From Marinomonas polaris DSM 16579 (GTDB lineage: Bacteria; Pseudomonadota; Gammaproteobacteria; Pseudomonadales; Marinomonadaceae): a stretch of DNA of 64,000 bases. The DNA is taken from the NCBI RefSeq assembly GCF_900129155.1, contig NZ_FQVF01000003.1, forward strand, positions 344,734-408,733, given 5' to 3'. Position numbers and translations under genes: made by a program. The notes under the pieces were generated by a model. It saw only the letters and a program-made list of their open reading frames with translations, ran no database searches and had not been told where the DNA came from. Shown here piece by piece: positions 33,006 to 42,394 of this stretch. Within the stretch, counting starts at the first letter, position 1. Each line of letters begins with the position of its first letter.

Positions 33006-35874
33006 TATTGTGTCCTGAATTATTTATAAAGTTTGCCTCTATTGCATTAAATAGTGCATTGCTATCAAAAGGCTTTTGTAAAAAAATACCGTTGTATTCA
33101 ATGTTCACCAGTTTATCGCTATAACCTGTCATCAGAATAAAAAAGGCTTTGGGGTATTTTTTTTGAATCAACACATTCACATCATAACAAGTTGCTGATC
33201 CTGGCATCACTGCGTCTGATACCACGCCTACTAAAGAAGGTAAGCCCATGTTAAGTAGATTCATAGCTTCATCGGCGGTGCTGGCTTCGATCACAGCGTA
33301 GCCTAACCCCACCAGCTGCTGACGGACAACAGCGCGAACATCTTGGTTGTCTTCTATTAACAGAACCAGTGCGTCTTTACTTTCTTTTGACAAGCGTTTT
33401 GTAGTGGGCAAAATGCATAGAGAGCTGTTATTTATACCATCAGTCGCAGGTAATAAAATCTCAACACAGGCGCCAATATCGTCGTTATTCGCTACTCGCA
33501 TATAACCTTTTGACTGTTTAACGAAACCAAACACCATGCTCAATCCAAGCCCAGAACCCGCACCAGATAATTTAGTGGTATAAAACGGTTCACACGCTTT
33601 AACTAAGGCTTCCGGCGTAAAGCCCGTTCCACTGTCTTGTATCGTAAATAAAACATATTGCCCCGGTGAAATAGACTCATCAAAAGAATAATGAGTCGAC
33701 AAGGTAGCGCCATTGACCTTATTAACGGCTAAGGTTAATCGTCCACCTTTTAACATGGCGTCGGCGGAGTTCAACATCAGATTTACCAATGCGTCTTCCA
33801 TAAGGGCCGAATCAACATAAATAGCTGGGCAGTGGTCTATAACTTGGGTTATCAAGACAATATTGTCTGGTAAAGGCGCGGAAATAAGTTCTACCACATC
33901 GCGAATAAGAGACTTAGGCTCAATATAACTAGGAGACAATGGCTGACGACGAGAAAAAGCCAATAAGCGCCGAGTTAAATCAGCACCACGACGAGTGGCT
34001 CTTATTGCTGGTACTAAGTGATAATTCCATTTTTGTGGAAACGTATCTTCAAGCTGCAATTCTAAAAGATTACCCAAAATGATGGTGAGTAAATTATTAA
34101 AATCATGGGCAAGACCACCCGATAGCTGCCCTACCGTTTTCATTTTACTGGCTTCAGCCAAGCGATTTTCAGTTTCGCGTTCTTTGGTAATATCAATCGA
34201 TAATGTTAGCAAGCCCACTACCTTTTTATTATCATCATAAAAAGGCAATACCGTTCGTCGCGTTAAAATAGGTTTACCCTTGTCAATTAAAGGGTATTCA
34301 TAAATAACGCGTTCACCTTGCAGCGCACGTTCAATATGTGGGCTTATTGCGTCATACATTTCAGCGTTCACAACACTTGAAATAGGCTTACCAACAATAC
34401 TGTCTTTGGTTTCGTTAAAAATTTCGAGGTATTCACGATTGGCAAACACAAAATGCAAATCGCTGTCTAAATAAGCGACTTGTGCTGGCAGGGCATTAAG
34501 AATGAGTCGCTGTCTTGCCTCAGCAGCCCGTAATTCAGATTGGGTTAATTCCAGTCTTTGCACAGCCCCTAACAGCTGTTGATTACTGTCTGATAAGCCT
34601 TGGGTCCGCTCTGCAACTCTAAGATTTAAGGTGGTAATATTATCCCGTAAACATGACACCATATAATCAAACGACTCAGCGAGCACGCCCAGTTCATCAT
34701 TACGTTTAATGCCCGTTTTTGCCATCAAATCGCCTTTATTGATCTTTTGCGCTGTCAATGACAGCTTACGAATTGGCGAAGTAATCCATTTAGCAAATAA
34801 AAACGCCAGCAGCGCACCAACGAATAAACCCACAACGCCAATAGCCACAATACGCTGGCTCAATTGGATCGAGCTGAACATCAAATCATCAAAGTATACC
34901 GATGAACTGATGTACCAATCAAAACCAGACAAGTGTCGTGTAAGCGACAACTTTTCGTAATTGTAACGTCCTGGGTCATCAGGACGATCCCATTTGTAAT
35001 ACAGCTCTTCACCAGTATCCGCCATCGCCATCAAATCTTTGTAAATCGGATGGCCTGTCACAGGGTTGAGCTGTGTTTTGAAGTTAATGCCATTGATATT
35101 AGCATTAGGGTGGAACAGCATGTTGCCGTTTGAGTCAAACACATACAAATAGCCGTTATTCGCAATATTAATGTCTTTTAGAACGTCAGCAATGTCTTTA
35201 ACCGCTTTTTCTTTTTGTGCGGCGATCTCTTTTTCAAGGTCGTCAATGTAAACACCAGCCCCAATAACAAAGCCCCATTGAGCCATGTTTTTAACAAAAG
35301 AGTATTTATCAATGATCTGCGTTTCGTTAAGCCGATTCCACTTATATTTGTAAAAGCCTTCGTTTTCTTTAAGCGCTAAATCCACCAACTTTGGAATGAC
35401 AAGCTCGCCATCAACGTCAGTGTAAAGCGACAAATCAGAGTCATTAAAAAGTGGCGATGGATGGGCTAAAATTTTCGCATTGTAGTCTGTTATCCATACA
35501 TACCCTTCAAAGCCAAACTTAAAATGACGCAGACTAAAAAAAATGTCCTGCCAAATTTCTTCTTCAGAACGTCCTTTCGCTCTGCCATTCACAACAGCAC
35601 TTTCAATGTAGTTTTCAGTGAGTTCCACAATGGATTTTAAACGCTGCTCATGATGACTTAAGGTACGATTAATGTAGGTATCGGAATTAAAGGAAATACT
35701 ACTGGCTAAATCATAAACAACGTTTAACACCTGACGATTAGAATTGAGCTCTAATTTAAACACATTGTTTTTAATCAAAGGGACAGAAAAAAGGTAAATA
35801 GCACCGAAAATACTACTTATCAGCAGTATTAATAAGACAAACAGTCGAAGAGTAATAGCCGACATACGAAACAT
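32998..35874 (-). CDS. Hybrid sensor histidine kinase (dCache-HAMP-PAS-HisKA-HATPase-REC)
   Basis: A 958-residue membrane kinase. An N-terminal helix (~8-28), a periplasmic double-Cache sensor (~30-340) with repeated YVWITD/YLYVFDSNGN strands, a second helix (IGVVGLFVGALLAFLF), HAMP, PAS, the H-box GGLAHDFNNLLT, N-box LMLNSADAM, ATP lid DSGTGF and GLGLSMVFGF, and a C-terminal receiver with Asp in VVSDAVMPG. The frame extends to TTG 35973, but ATG 35874 begins just before the first membrane helix. dCache sensors bind small ligands such as carboxylates, so it probably senses the substrate imported by the neighbouring transporter. Confidence 0.92.
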   Translation of the reverse strand: MFRMSAITLRLFVLLILLISSIFGAIYLFSVPLIKNNVFKLELNSNRQVLNVVYDLASSISFNSDTYINRTLSHHEQRLKSIVELTENYIESAVVNGRAKGRSEEEIWQDIFFSLRHFKFGFEGYVWITDYNAKILAHPSPLFNDSDLSLYTDVDGELVIPKLVDLALKENEGFYKYKWNRLNETQIIDKYSFVKNMAQWGFVIGAGVYIDDLEKEIAAQKEKAVKDIADVLKDINIANNGYLYVFDSNGNMLFHPNANINGINFKTQLNPVTGHPIYKDLMAMADTGEELYYKWDRPDDPGRYNYEKLSLTRHLSGFDWYISSSVYFDDLMFSSIQLSQRIVAIGVVGLFVGALLAFLFAKWITSPIRKLSLTAQKINKGDLMAKTGIKRNDELGVLAESFDYMVSCLRDNITTLNLRVAERTQGLSDSNQQLLGAVQRLELTQSELRAAEARQRLILNALPAQVAYLDSDLHFVFANREYLEIFNETKDSIVGKPISSVVNAEMYDAISPHIERALQGERVIYEYPLIDKGKPILTRRTVLPFYDDNKKVVGLLTLSIDITKERETENRLAEASKMKTVGQLSGGLAHDFNNLLTIILGNLLELQLEDTFPQKWNYHLVPAIRATRRGADLTRRLLAFSRRQPLSPSYIEPKSLIRDVVELISAPLPDNIVLITQVIDHCPAIYVDSALMEDALVNLMLNSADAMLKGGRLTLAVNKVNGATLSTHYSFDESISPGQYVLFTIQDSGTGFTPEALVKACEPFYTTKLSGAGSGLGLSMVFGFVKQSKGYMRVANNDDIGACVEILLPATDGINNSSLCILPTTKRLSKESKDALVLLIEDNQDVRAVVRQQLVGLGYAVIEASTADEAMNLLNMGLPSLVGVVSDAVMPGSATCYDVNVLIQKKYPKAFFILMTGYSDKLVNIEYNGIFLQKPFDSNALFNAIEANFINNSGHNND

Positions 35875-36054
35875 GATTTTCTTCTTTTTTTTATTAGAAC
35901 CTAATCCTATCACAAACTTTCTTGGCGCCATCGGCTTGTTACATTTGGTTAGAATTGGAAAATAGTTTGGCAATATTTCTCATCTAGTATCAGTGCAAAT
36001 ATAAAAATAACAACACAAGCAGACCTGTCTGCTTATTTGCATAGAGTAAATACG

Positions 36055-36837
36055 ATGTCTAAAACAGAAGCGGATTTTATCCTATCAACACAACACCTTA
36101 GCAAAGGCTTTAAAGGCTTTACCGCGGTAGATGATGTGAACCTCAATGTTTCTCGTGGTGATATCCATGCCTTGATTGGACCAAACGGAGCCGGTAAAAC
36201 CACCGTTTTTAACTTACTGACGAAATTTCTTCCGCCCTCGTCTGGAAAAATTCTGTTCAATAATCAAGACATCACATCTCTGGATCCAGCAGCTATTGCA
36301 CGCTTAGGCGTGATTCGTTCTTTTCAAATTTCCGCTGTTTTCCCTAATCTGTCTGTGCTGGAAAATGTGCGTGTTGCCTTGCAGCGTAAAGAAAAAAATA
36401 GCCTGCACTTTTGGACTTCTGAGCGTGTACTAAACAAGCTAAACGATAAAGCGATTGAGCTGCTTGCCTCTGTTGGCTTAGAAAGCTTTGCCTACAGCAA
36501 AACCACCGATTTATCGTATGGCCGAAAACGCGCACTGGAAATCGCCACAACATTGGCACTTGAACCAGAGCTCATGCTGCTCGATGAACCAACTCAAGGC
36601 ATGGGGCACGAAGACATTGACCTAGTCGCCGACTTAATTAAAAAAGTCTCTCAAAATCGCACTATTTTGATGGTAGAGCACAATTTACACGTAGTTTCTA
36701 AATTAGCTGACAAGATTACAGTACTGCAGCGCGGCGCGATTTTAACTGAAGGCGACTACGCTACCGTCTCCGCCAACCCTCAAGTTCGTGAAGCCTATAT
36801 GGGCACAGAAACGGTTGATCAGGAGGTGTCCGCATGA
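36055..36837 (+). CDS. livG: Branched-chain-type ABC transporter ATP-binding protein (LivG family)
   Basis: A 260-residue ATPase of the hydrophobic amino acid transporter family. Walker A is GPNGAGKTT, the signature region is LSYGRKRALEIATTLAL, Walker B LMLLDEPTQGMG and the H-loop VEHNLHVV. A TTG at 36037 is an alternative start; ATG 36055 is preferred. It is the first gene of the importer, divergent from the sensor kinase, and overlaps the second ATPase gene by the ATGA junction. Confidence 0.93.
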   Translation: MSKTEADFILSTQHLSKGFKGFTAVDDVNLNVSRGDIHALIGPNGAGKTTVFNLLTKFLPPSSGKILFNNQDITSLDPAAIARLGVIRSFQISAVFPNLSVLENVRVALQRKEKNSLHFWTSERVLNKLNDKAIELLASVGLESFAYSKTTDLSYGRKRALEIATTLALEPELMLLDEPTQGMGHEDIDLVADLIKKVSQNRTILMVEHNLHVVSKLADKITVLQRGAILTEGDYATVSANPQVREAYMGTETVDQEVSA

Positions 36838-37547
36838 GCCATAATTCTCGCGAAAAACTGCGCATTACCAATTTGCACGCCTATTACGACGAATCGCATA
36901 TTCTGCACGGCATCGATTTGTCCGTAATGCAAGGCGAACTCGTCACCTTGTTAGGCCGTAACGGTTCAGGTCGATCTACTACCTTAAAAGCGATTATGAA
37001 CATGGTAGGCAAACGCAGCGGTGAAATTGTTGTGAATGGCCAAAATACCATGACCATGCCTGCTCACAAAATTGCTCATCTTGGGCTGGGATTTTGTCCG
37101 GAAGAACGTGGCATTTTTGCCAGTTTAAGCGTCGAAGAAAATCTTTTGTTACCACCACAAGTGCGATCTGATGCCATGAGTCTCGAAGAAATATATGCAA
37201 TTTTTCCTAATCTTCATGAACGTCGCACCAGTCAAGGCACTCGCCTTTCGGGCGGCGAACAGCAAATGCTCGCATTAGCACGCATTTTACGCAGCGGCGC
37301 CAATATTCTTTTATTAGATGAAATCACCGAAGGCTTAGCACCAGTGATTGTGCAAAAACTCGCCGAGGTGCTAATGCTGCTTAAAAGCCGCGGCCTTACT
37401 ATTTTATTGGTTGAGCAAAATTTTCGCTTTGCCGCCCCCATTGCTGACCGCCATTACATTATGGAACACGGTCATATCGTAGAAGAAATCTTAGCCGCCG
37501 AGCTAAGTTCAAAAAGCGACCTACTCAATACCTATCTAGGGGTGTAA
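36834..37547 (+). CDS. livF: Branched-chain-type ABC transporter ATP-binding protein (LivF family), Arg in Walker A
   Basis: A 237-residue second ATPase of the importer. The signature LSGGEQQMLALARIL, Walker B ILLLDEITEGLAP and H-loop VEQN are normal. The Walker A reads GRNGSGRST, with Arg where Lys usually contacts the phosphates. LivG keeps Lys, so the importer may have one strong and one weak nucleotide site. Its GTG/ATG start overlaps the livG stop (ATGA), indicating translational coupling. Confidence 0.92.
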   Translation: MSHNSREKLRITNLHAYYDESHILHGIDLSVMQGELVTLLGRNGSGRSTTLKAIMNMVGKRSGEIVVNGQNTMTMPAHKIAHLGLGFCPEERGIFASLSVEENLLLPPQVRSDAMSLEEIYAIFPNLHERRTSQGTRLSGGEQQMLALARILRSGANILLLDEITEGLAPVIVQKLAEVLMLLKSRGLTILLVEQNFRFAAPIADRHYIMEHGHIVEEILAAELSSKSDLLNTYLGV

Positions 37548-37601
37548 TCCCAGATAACACCAGAAGCACAATAAAAATAATCACACGCTTGGAGTATTAA
37601 C

Positions 37602-38804
37602 ATGCAATTACAGAAAAAAGTCTTATCCAACCTTATCACTGGCATCGTTGTTGCGACCATCACAAGTACCGCGGCAGCAGCCACCGATGGCAAAATCAAA
37701 ATTGGGGTACTGGCTGACATGGGAGGCACTTACGCCGACTTATGTGGCCCAGGCTGCGTTATTGCCACCCGTATGGCAATTGAAGACTTTGGTGGCAAAG
37801 CGTTAGGAAAAGACATTGAACTAGTTTCTGCCGACTCTCAACTTAAACCAGATATCGCCTCTTCCGTGGCGCGTAAATGGGTCGAAAACGAAGATGTTGA
37901 TGTGATCGGCGGCTTAGTCTCTTCTGCTGTGACTGGCGCCGTAACACAAGTAACTAACAACAGTAAAAACATCACCTTGATCACAGGCTCTGCATCAAAC
38001 GCCTTCACCACTAGCGCCTGCTCGCCCTACATCGCTCATTGGACTTACAACGTTGTAGCTTTAGCCAATGGCACCGTGAAGCAAATGGTCAACGAAGGCA
38101 AAAATAAATGGTTTTTTATTACGGCGGATTACGCCTTTGGGCATGCGCTGGAAGGCGTTTCTATGAAAGTCATTGAAGCAAACGGCGGCGAAACCGTCGG
38201 CACGGTTAGAGCGCCATTGGGCACCACCGACTTCTCTTCTTACGTACTGCAGGCTCAAGCGTCCGGCGCCAATGTTGTGGCACTGGCTAACGCTGGCAAC
38301 GATACCGTTAACGCCCTAAACGCGGCGGCGGAATTTGGTTTAACCGATTACATGGACATTGCAGGCTTATTGGTCTTCACACCAAACGCCCAAGCCATGG
38401 ACCCAGATACAGCCCAAGGTATGCGTTTAACCACCGGCTTTTACTGGGACATGGACGACCAAACTCGTGCTTGGAGTAAGCGTTTTGAGGCTTTACACGG
38501 TGCGATTCCTTCTATGGCACACGCCGGAGCTTACTCGGCCACTATGCATTACTTAAAAGCCGTAGACGCTGTTGGTACAGATGATTCTGATGCGGTCATG
38601 AAGCAAATGAAACTCACCAAGCCAGATGATTTTTTCGCTCGTAATGCAACATTACGAGCCGACGGTCGCATGGAGCATGACATGTTACTGGTCGAAATCA
38701 AAAAAGCGGCTGACCGTAAGAACAAAAACGACATTTATAACATTGTCGAAGTGATTCCTGGCAATAAAGCCTACAACCCGATGTTGCCAAGCTGCGCGTT
38801 CTAA
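37602..38804 (+). CDS. ABC transporter substrate-binding protein (LivK-like, family 5/6)
   Basis: A 400-residue periplasmic Leu/Ile/Val-type binding protein with a signal peptide cut near TSTAAAA-TDG. The mature start KIKIGVLADMGGTYADLCGP and the segment LITGSASNAFTTSACSPYIA are of the subgroup that binds urea, amides, aromatic or short organic acids rather than leucine. Cysteines near 50 and 145 may form a disulfide. It lies between the ATPase and permease genes, an unusual order. A perfect 24-bp palindrome follows it. Neighbouring acyl-CoA genes suggest a carboxylic acid ligand. Confidence 0.92.
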   Translation: MQLQKKVLSNLITGIVVATITSTAAAATDGKIKIGVLADMGGTYADLCGPGCVIATRMAIEDFGGKALGKDIELVSADSQLKPDIASSVARKWVENEDVDVIGGLVSSAVTGAVTQVTNNSKNITLITGSASNAFTTSACSPYIAHWTYNVVALANGTVKQMVNEGKNKWFFITADYAFGHALEGVSMKVIEANGGETVGTVRAPLGTTDFSSYVLQAQASGANVVALANAGNDTVNALNAAAEFGLTDYMDIAGLLVFTPNAQAMDPDTAQGMRLTTGFYWDMDDQTRAWSKRFEALHGAIPSMAHAGAYSATMHYLKAVDAVGTDDSDAVMKQMKLTKPDDFFARNATLRADGRMEHDMLLVEIKKAADRKNKNDIYNIVEVIPGNKAYNPMLPSCAF

Positions 38805-38818
38805 TCTTGGTAGTACTG

Positions 38819-38842
38819 AGGAAAGCCGGATCCGGCTTTCCT
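38819..38842 (+). terminator. 24-bp perfect palindrome after the binding-protein gene
   Basis: AGGAAAGCCGGA followed by TCCGGCTTTCCT can fold into a GC-rich stem with a GATC tip, then GATTTT. Its place between the binding-protein and permease genes suggests an attenuator or a stabiliser of the upstream mRNA. Confidence 0.6.
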
Positions 38843-38882
38843 GATTTTCCACACAGTTTACATTCAAGGTAGTTGACACGTT

Positions 38883-39770
38883 ATGGCAACTTTTCTCGGA
38901 ATTAATTTTTTTGCGCTGTTTGGTCAACTCTTGATCGGACTGATTAACGGCTCTTTTTACGCTCTGCTCAGCCTCGGCTTAGCCATCATTTTTGGTCTTT
39001 TACGCATCATCAACTTCGCCCAAGGCGCCATGTACATGCTCGGCGCTTTTGTCGCCTTGTTGGGTTTTAAATACATTGGCATGAACTACTGGGTTGCTCT
39101 TTTAATCGTGCCAATTGTAGTAGGCGTGATTGGCGTATTAATCCAACGTTTTTTGATACGCCCTATCGCTAATGAAGACCATTTGTACAGTCTGCTGCTG
39201 ACGTTTGGTCTAGCCCTGATGATACAAGGTTTATTTACCCACTGGTTTGGCTCTTCGGGTCAATCTTATCCCGTACCCGATGCATTAAAAGGCGGGGTTC
39301 GCTTGCCATTTATGTATCTGCCTAATTATCGCGCTTGGATCATCGTTGTCTCAGTTCTGGTGTGCTTTTCAACTTGGTGGATGATCGAAAAAACCAAGCT
39401 CGGTGTGTATCTGCGAGCTGGCACCGAGAACCCACAATTACTGCAAGCCTTCGGTATTAACGTGCCTCTGATCGTGACGTTAACGTTTGGCTTTGGCGTG
39501 GGTCTAGCCGGCTTCGCTGGCGTCATGGCAGCCCCTGTGTATTCCGTTTCACCCGATATGGGGTCAAATATTTTGATCATTGTGTTTGCCATCGTGGTGA
39601 TTGGTGGAATGGGGTCTATCGGTGGCGCTATTTTGACCGGACTAGGAATGGGCGTCGTAGAAGGCTTGACCAAGTACTTTTACCCAGAAGCGTCAGCTAC
39701 CGTGATCTTTTTAGTCATGGTGATTGTGCTGTTGATCAAACCCTCTGGTCTATTTGGTAAAAACGCTTAG
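38883..39770 (+). CDS. livH: Branched-chain-type ABC transporter permease (LivH family)
   Basis: A 295-residue inner-membrane permease with about eight hydrophobic helices. Family features are the N-terminal GLINGSFYALLSLGLAIIFG, the INFAQGAMYMLGAF segment and the coupling region GTENPQLLQAFGINVPLIVTL. The ribosome-binding site is weak (AAGG 12 bases away). It pairs with the LivM-type permease that follows after 11 bases. Confidence 0.93.
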   Translation: MATFLGINFFALFGQLLIGLINGSFYALLSLGLAIIFGLLRIINFAQGAMYMLGAFVALLGFKYIGMNYWVALLIVPIVVGVIGVLIQRFLIRPIANEDHLYSLLLTFGLALMIQGLFTHWFGSSGQSYPVPDALKGGVRLPFMYLPNYRAWIIVVSVLVCFSTWWMIEKTKLGVYLRAGTENPQLLQAFGINVPLIVTLTFGFGVGLAGFAGVMAAPVYSVSPDMGSNILIIVFAIVVIGGMGSIGGAILTGLGMGVVEGLTKYFYPEASATVIFLVMVIVLLIKPSGLFGKNA

Positions 39771-39781
39771 GAGTACTGTTT

Positions 39782-40705
39782 ATGCGATCTCGTTTAGCTA
39801 TTTTAGTTTTGTTGGGATTGGCACTTGCCGCTCCCTTGGTTATTTATCCGGTTTTTTTGGCCAAAGTTTTATGTTTTGCCCTTTTTGCCTGTGCGTTTAA
39901 CTTGCTGTTAGGGTTTGCTGGTTTACTGTCTTTTGGGCATGCGGTTTTCCTTGGCACCGGCGGTTATATTACTGGTTGGTTAATGATCAATAGCGGTTTA
40001 ACACCAGAAATCGCCATCATCGCGGGCACAGTGGCTGGCGGTTTGCTTGGCGCTGTTTTTGGCAAATTAGCAGTGAAACGTGAAGGCATTTATTTTGCCA
40101 TGGTGACATTAGCCTTGGCGCAATTGGTGTTTTTCTTATACCTGCAAGCGCCCTTTACCGGCGGTGAAGATGGCCTACAAGGCGTACCACGCGGCAAGGC
40201 GTTTGGCCTAATTGACCTAGCAGATAACCAAACCATGTACTACTTCGTATTGGCTATTTTCTTAGCAGGATTCTGGCTAATCCATCGCACTGTGCATTCG
40301 CCTTTTGGGCAAATTATGAAAGCCATTCGTGAAAATGAAAGTCGAGCTACGTCACTGGGTTACGACGTAAATCAATACAAGTGGATTGCTTTTATTATTT
40401 CGGCGGCGCTGTCCGCGTTAGCCGGTTCAACGAAAACACTTGTATTCGAGTTGGCCTCTTTGACCGATGTGCATTGGCACATGTCAGGGGAAGTCATCTT
40501 GATGACGCTGGTTGGCGGCGTCGGAACCATCATCGGGCCATTAGTTGGTGCTGGCGTGGTAGTGAGTATGCAAAATTACCTCAGTGGTGGCGAGTTAGGT
40601 AACTACCTACACATCATTATGGGGGCCGTTTTCGTTGTCTGCGTACTCAGCTTTCGCAGCGGCATTGTCGGTCAATTTAATAAATTTCGTCGTAACAACT
40701 TTTAA
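39782..40705 (+). CDS. livM: Branched-chain-type ABC transporter permease (LivM family)
   Basis: A 307-residue permease with many membrane helices and the LivM signatures NLLLGFAGLLSFGHAVFLG and AIRENESRATSLGYDVNQYK. AGGAG lies eight bases before the ATG. It completes the importer. The next gene begins 23 bases later and is an acyl-CoA enzyme, so transport and degradation genes are likely on one transcript. Confidence 0.94.
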   Translation: MRSRLAILVLLGLALAAPLVIYPVFLAKVLCFALFACAFNLLLGFAGLLSFGHAVFLGTGGYITGWLMINSGLTPEIAIIAGTVAGGLLGAVFGKLAVKREGIYFAMVTLALAQLVFFLYLQAPFTGGEDGLQGVPRGKAFGLIDLADNQTMYYFVLAIFLAGFWLIHRTVHSPFGQIMKAIRENESRATSLGYDVNQYKWIAFIISAALSALAGSTKTLVFELASLTDVHWHMSGEVILMTLVGGVGTIIGPLVGAGVVVSMQNYLSGGELGNYLHIIMGAVFVVCVLSFRSGIVGQFNKFRRNNF

Positions 40706-40728
40706 GTTTTGGCTAAGGATTACACACC

Positions 40729-41577
40729 ATGAGCATTCAAATCATTGGCGTTATTGGCGCTGGACAAATGGGACAGGGCATCGCACAAGTCATGGCCTGC
40801 GCGGGTTATCAAGTTCAGTTGGTCGATTCTTCTGCCTCTGCGTTAGACAAGGCGGTTGTTAGCATTCGTCACAGCATTGATAAGTTAACAAGCAAAGGCG
40901 TTCTCGACGCAGGCAACGACTATCTTGCTTCTATTCAGTGTTCAACAGAGCTTACGTCGCTTGCCTCGGCGGATTTGGTTATTGAAGCCGCGACGGAATC
41001 GGAAAAAATAAAAATCGCTATTTTTCAAGAGTTGGCCACGGTTTGCCAGGACTCCACCCTTTTCGCCAGCAACACCTCGTCATTATCGATTACCCGTTTG
41101 GCCGCCAGTATACCGAACCCAGAGCGTATGATTGGCATGCACTTTATGAACCCTGTGCCATTGATGGAACTGGTCGAAATCATTGACGGTTTGCAAACAG
41201 CCGTCACCACTCGTGATGCCATAATGGAGGTGGCAAAAAACGCTGGAAAAATAGCCATTGCAGTGAAAGACCGCGCAGGCTTTGTGCTGAATCGCATTCT
41301 ATTACCGATGATCAATGAAGGCATTTTTGTGTTCGAAGAAGGCTGTGCATCAGCGGAGCAAATTGATCAGATTATGGTGCTAGGCGCTGGCCATCCGATT
41401 GGCCCATTGGCGCTCGCAGACCTAATAGGCTTGGATACCTGCTTGAGCATCATGGACGTATTACATACCCAATTTGGCGACAGCAAATACCGAGCAGCGC
41501 CTCTTTTGCGCCAAATGGTAGATGCTGGGCAATTAGGAAAAAAAGTCGGCCAAGGGTTTTATCAATATGGAAACTAG
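40729..41577 (+). CDS. 3-hydroxyacyl-CoA dehydrogenase (3-hydroxybutyryl-CoA dehydrogenase type)
   Basis: A 282-residue NAD-dependent dehydrogenase that oxidises L-3-hydroxyacyl-CoA. The Rossmann motif is IGVIGAGQMGQGIAQVMA, and the catalytic His and neighbouring Asn lie in IGMHFMNPVPLMELVEI. The C-terminal domain has DRAGFVLNRILLPMINEG and GHPIGPLALADLIGLD. AAGGA precedes the ATG. It is a stand-alone short enzyme, not fused to a hydratase; the hydratase is the next, overlapping gene. Confidence 0.93.
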   Translation: MSIQIIGVIGAGQMGQGIAQVMACAGYQVQLVDSSASALDKAVVSIRHSIDKLTSKGVLDAGNDYLASIQCSTELTSLASADLVIEAATESEKIKIAIFQELATVCQDSTLFASNTSSLSITRLAASIPNPERMIGMHFMNPVPLMELVEIIDGLQTAVTTRDAIMEVAKNAGKIAIAVKDRAGFVLNRILLPMINEGIFVFEEGCASAEQIDQIMVLGAGHPIGPLALADLIGLDTCLSIMDVLHTQFGDSKYRAAPLLRQMVDAGQLGKKVGQGFYQYGN

Positions 41578-41578
41578 C

Positions 41579-42370
41579 ATGGCACCAACCTTTGACTGTC
41601 TTCTGCTGACGCAACCACAAGATGATGTTTGGCTAATCACCATTGATCGCCCAAAAGCATTAAACGCCTTAAACAAAGCACTGTTAACGTCATTAAGCCA
41701 AGCATTTCAATGGCTGGATGCACTGCCGACCACAAAAGTGATCCTGCTCACGGGTAACGGCGATAAAGCCTTTGTGGCGGGAGCTGATGTTGTGGCAATG
41801 CAAGCCATGACCGCTTTAGAAGCACGCGATTTTTCGCATTTAGGTATGGCTTTGATGCATCAAATAGAAGCCTGTTCTGCGCCTGTCATCGCCTTAGTAA
41901 ATGGCTATTGTCTTGGCGGTGGTTGCGAGCTGGCATTGAGCTGCGACTATATTTTGGCCAGTGAAAACGCTGTATTTAGCCAGCCTGAAGTCTCGCTGGG
42001 CATTACGCCAGGCTTTGGCGGAACTCAGCGTTTAGCTCGATACATCGGCAAAGGCAACGCCATGCAGTGGATCCTAACGGGTGATCGCATTTCGGCTCAA
42101 GACGCGCTCAAACTGACTTTATGTCATCAAGTACTCAGCCCCTCTGAACTGTTAAAAGGCGGTCTAGCGCAAGCTGAGAAAATTGCCAAAAACGCACCTC
42201 AAGCAGTGCGTTTTGCAAAACAGCTGATCCATCAAGGCTTAAACCTGTCTCTGCACGACGGCTGTCAGCTTGAAACCGAACGCTTTGCGCTGAGTTTCAC
42301 TACACAAGATCAAACCGAGGGAATGGCGGCTTTTGCTGAGCGTCGCCCTGCTCGCTTTTCACATCAATAA
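41579..42370 (+). CDS. Enoyl-CoA hydratase/isomerase family protein
   Basis: A 263-residue crotonase-fold enzyme that hydrates 2-enoyl-CoA. The oxyanion hole is formed by FVAGADV and GYCLGGGCELAL, and both catalytic glutamates of true hydratases are present (GGCELAL and SQPEVSLGI). GGAA before ATG 41579 supports this start; an ATG at 41567 overlapping the previous stop would add four residues. It works between the acyl-CoA dehydrogenase and the 3-hydroxyacyl-CoA dehydrogenase of the same cluster. Confidence 0.92.
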   Translation: MAPTFDCLLLTQPQDDVWLITIDRPKALNALNKALLTSLSQAFQWLDALPTTKVILLTGNGDKAFVAGADVVAMQAMTALEARDFSHLGMALMHQIEACSAPVIALVNGYCLGGGCELALSCDYILASENAVFSQPEVSLGITPGFGGTQRLARYIGKGNAMQWILTGDRISAQDALKLTLCHQVLSPSELLKGGLAQAEKIAKNAPQAVRFAKQLIHQGLNLSLHDGCQLETERFALSFTTQDQTEGMAAFAERRPARFSHQ

Positions 42371-42394
42371 CAACGACATTATGAGGTCAACAAT

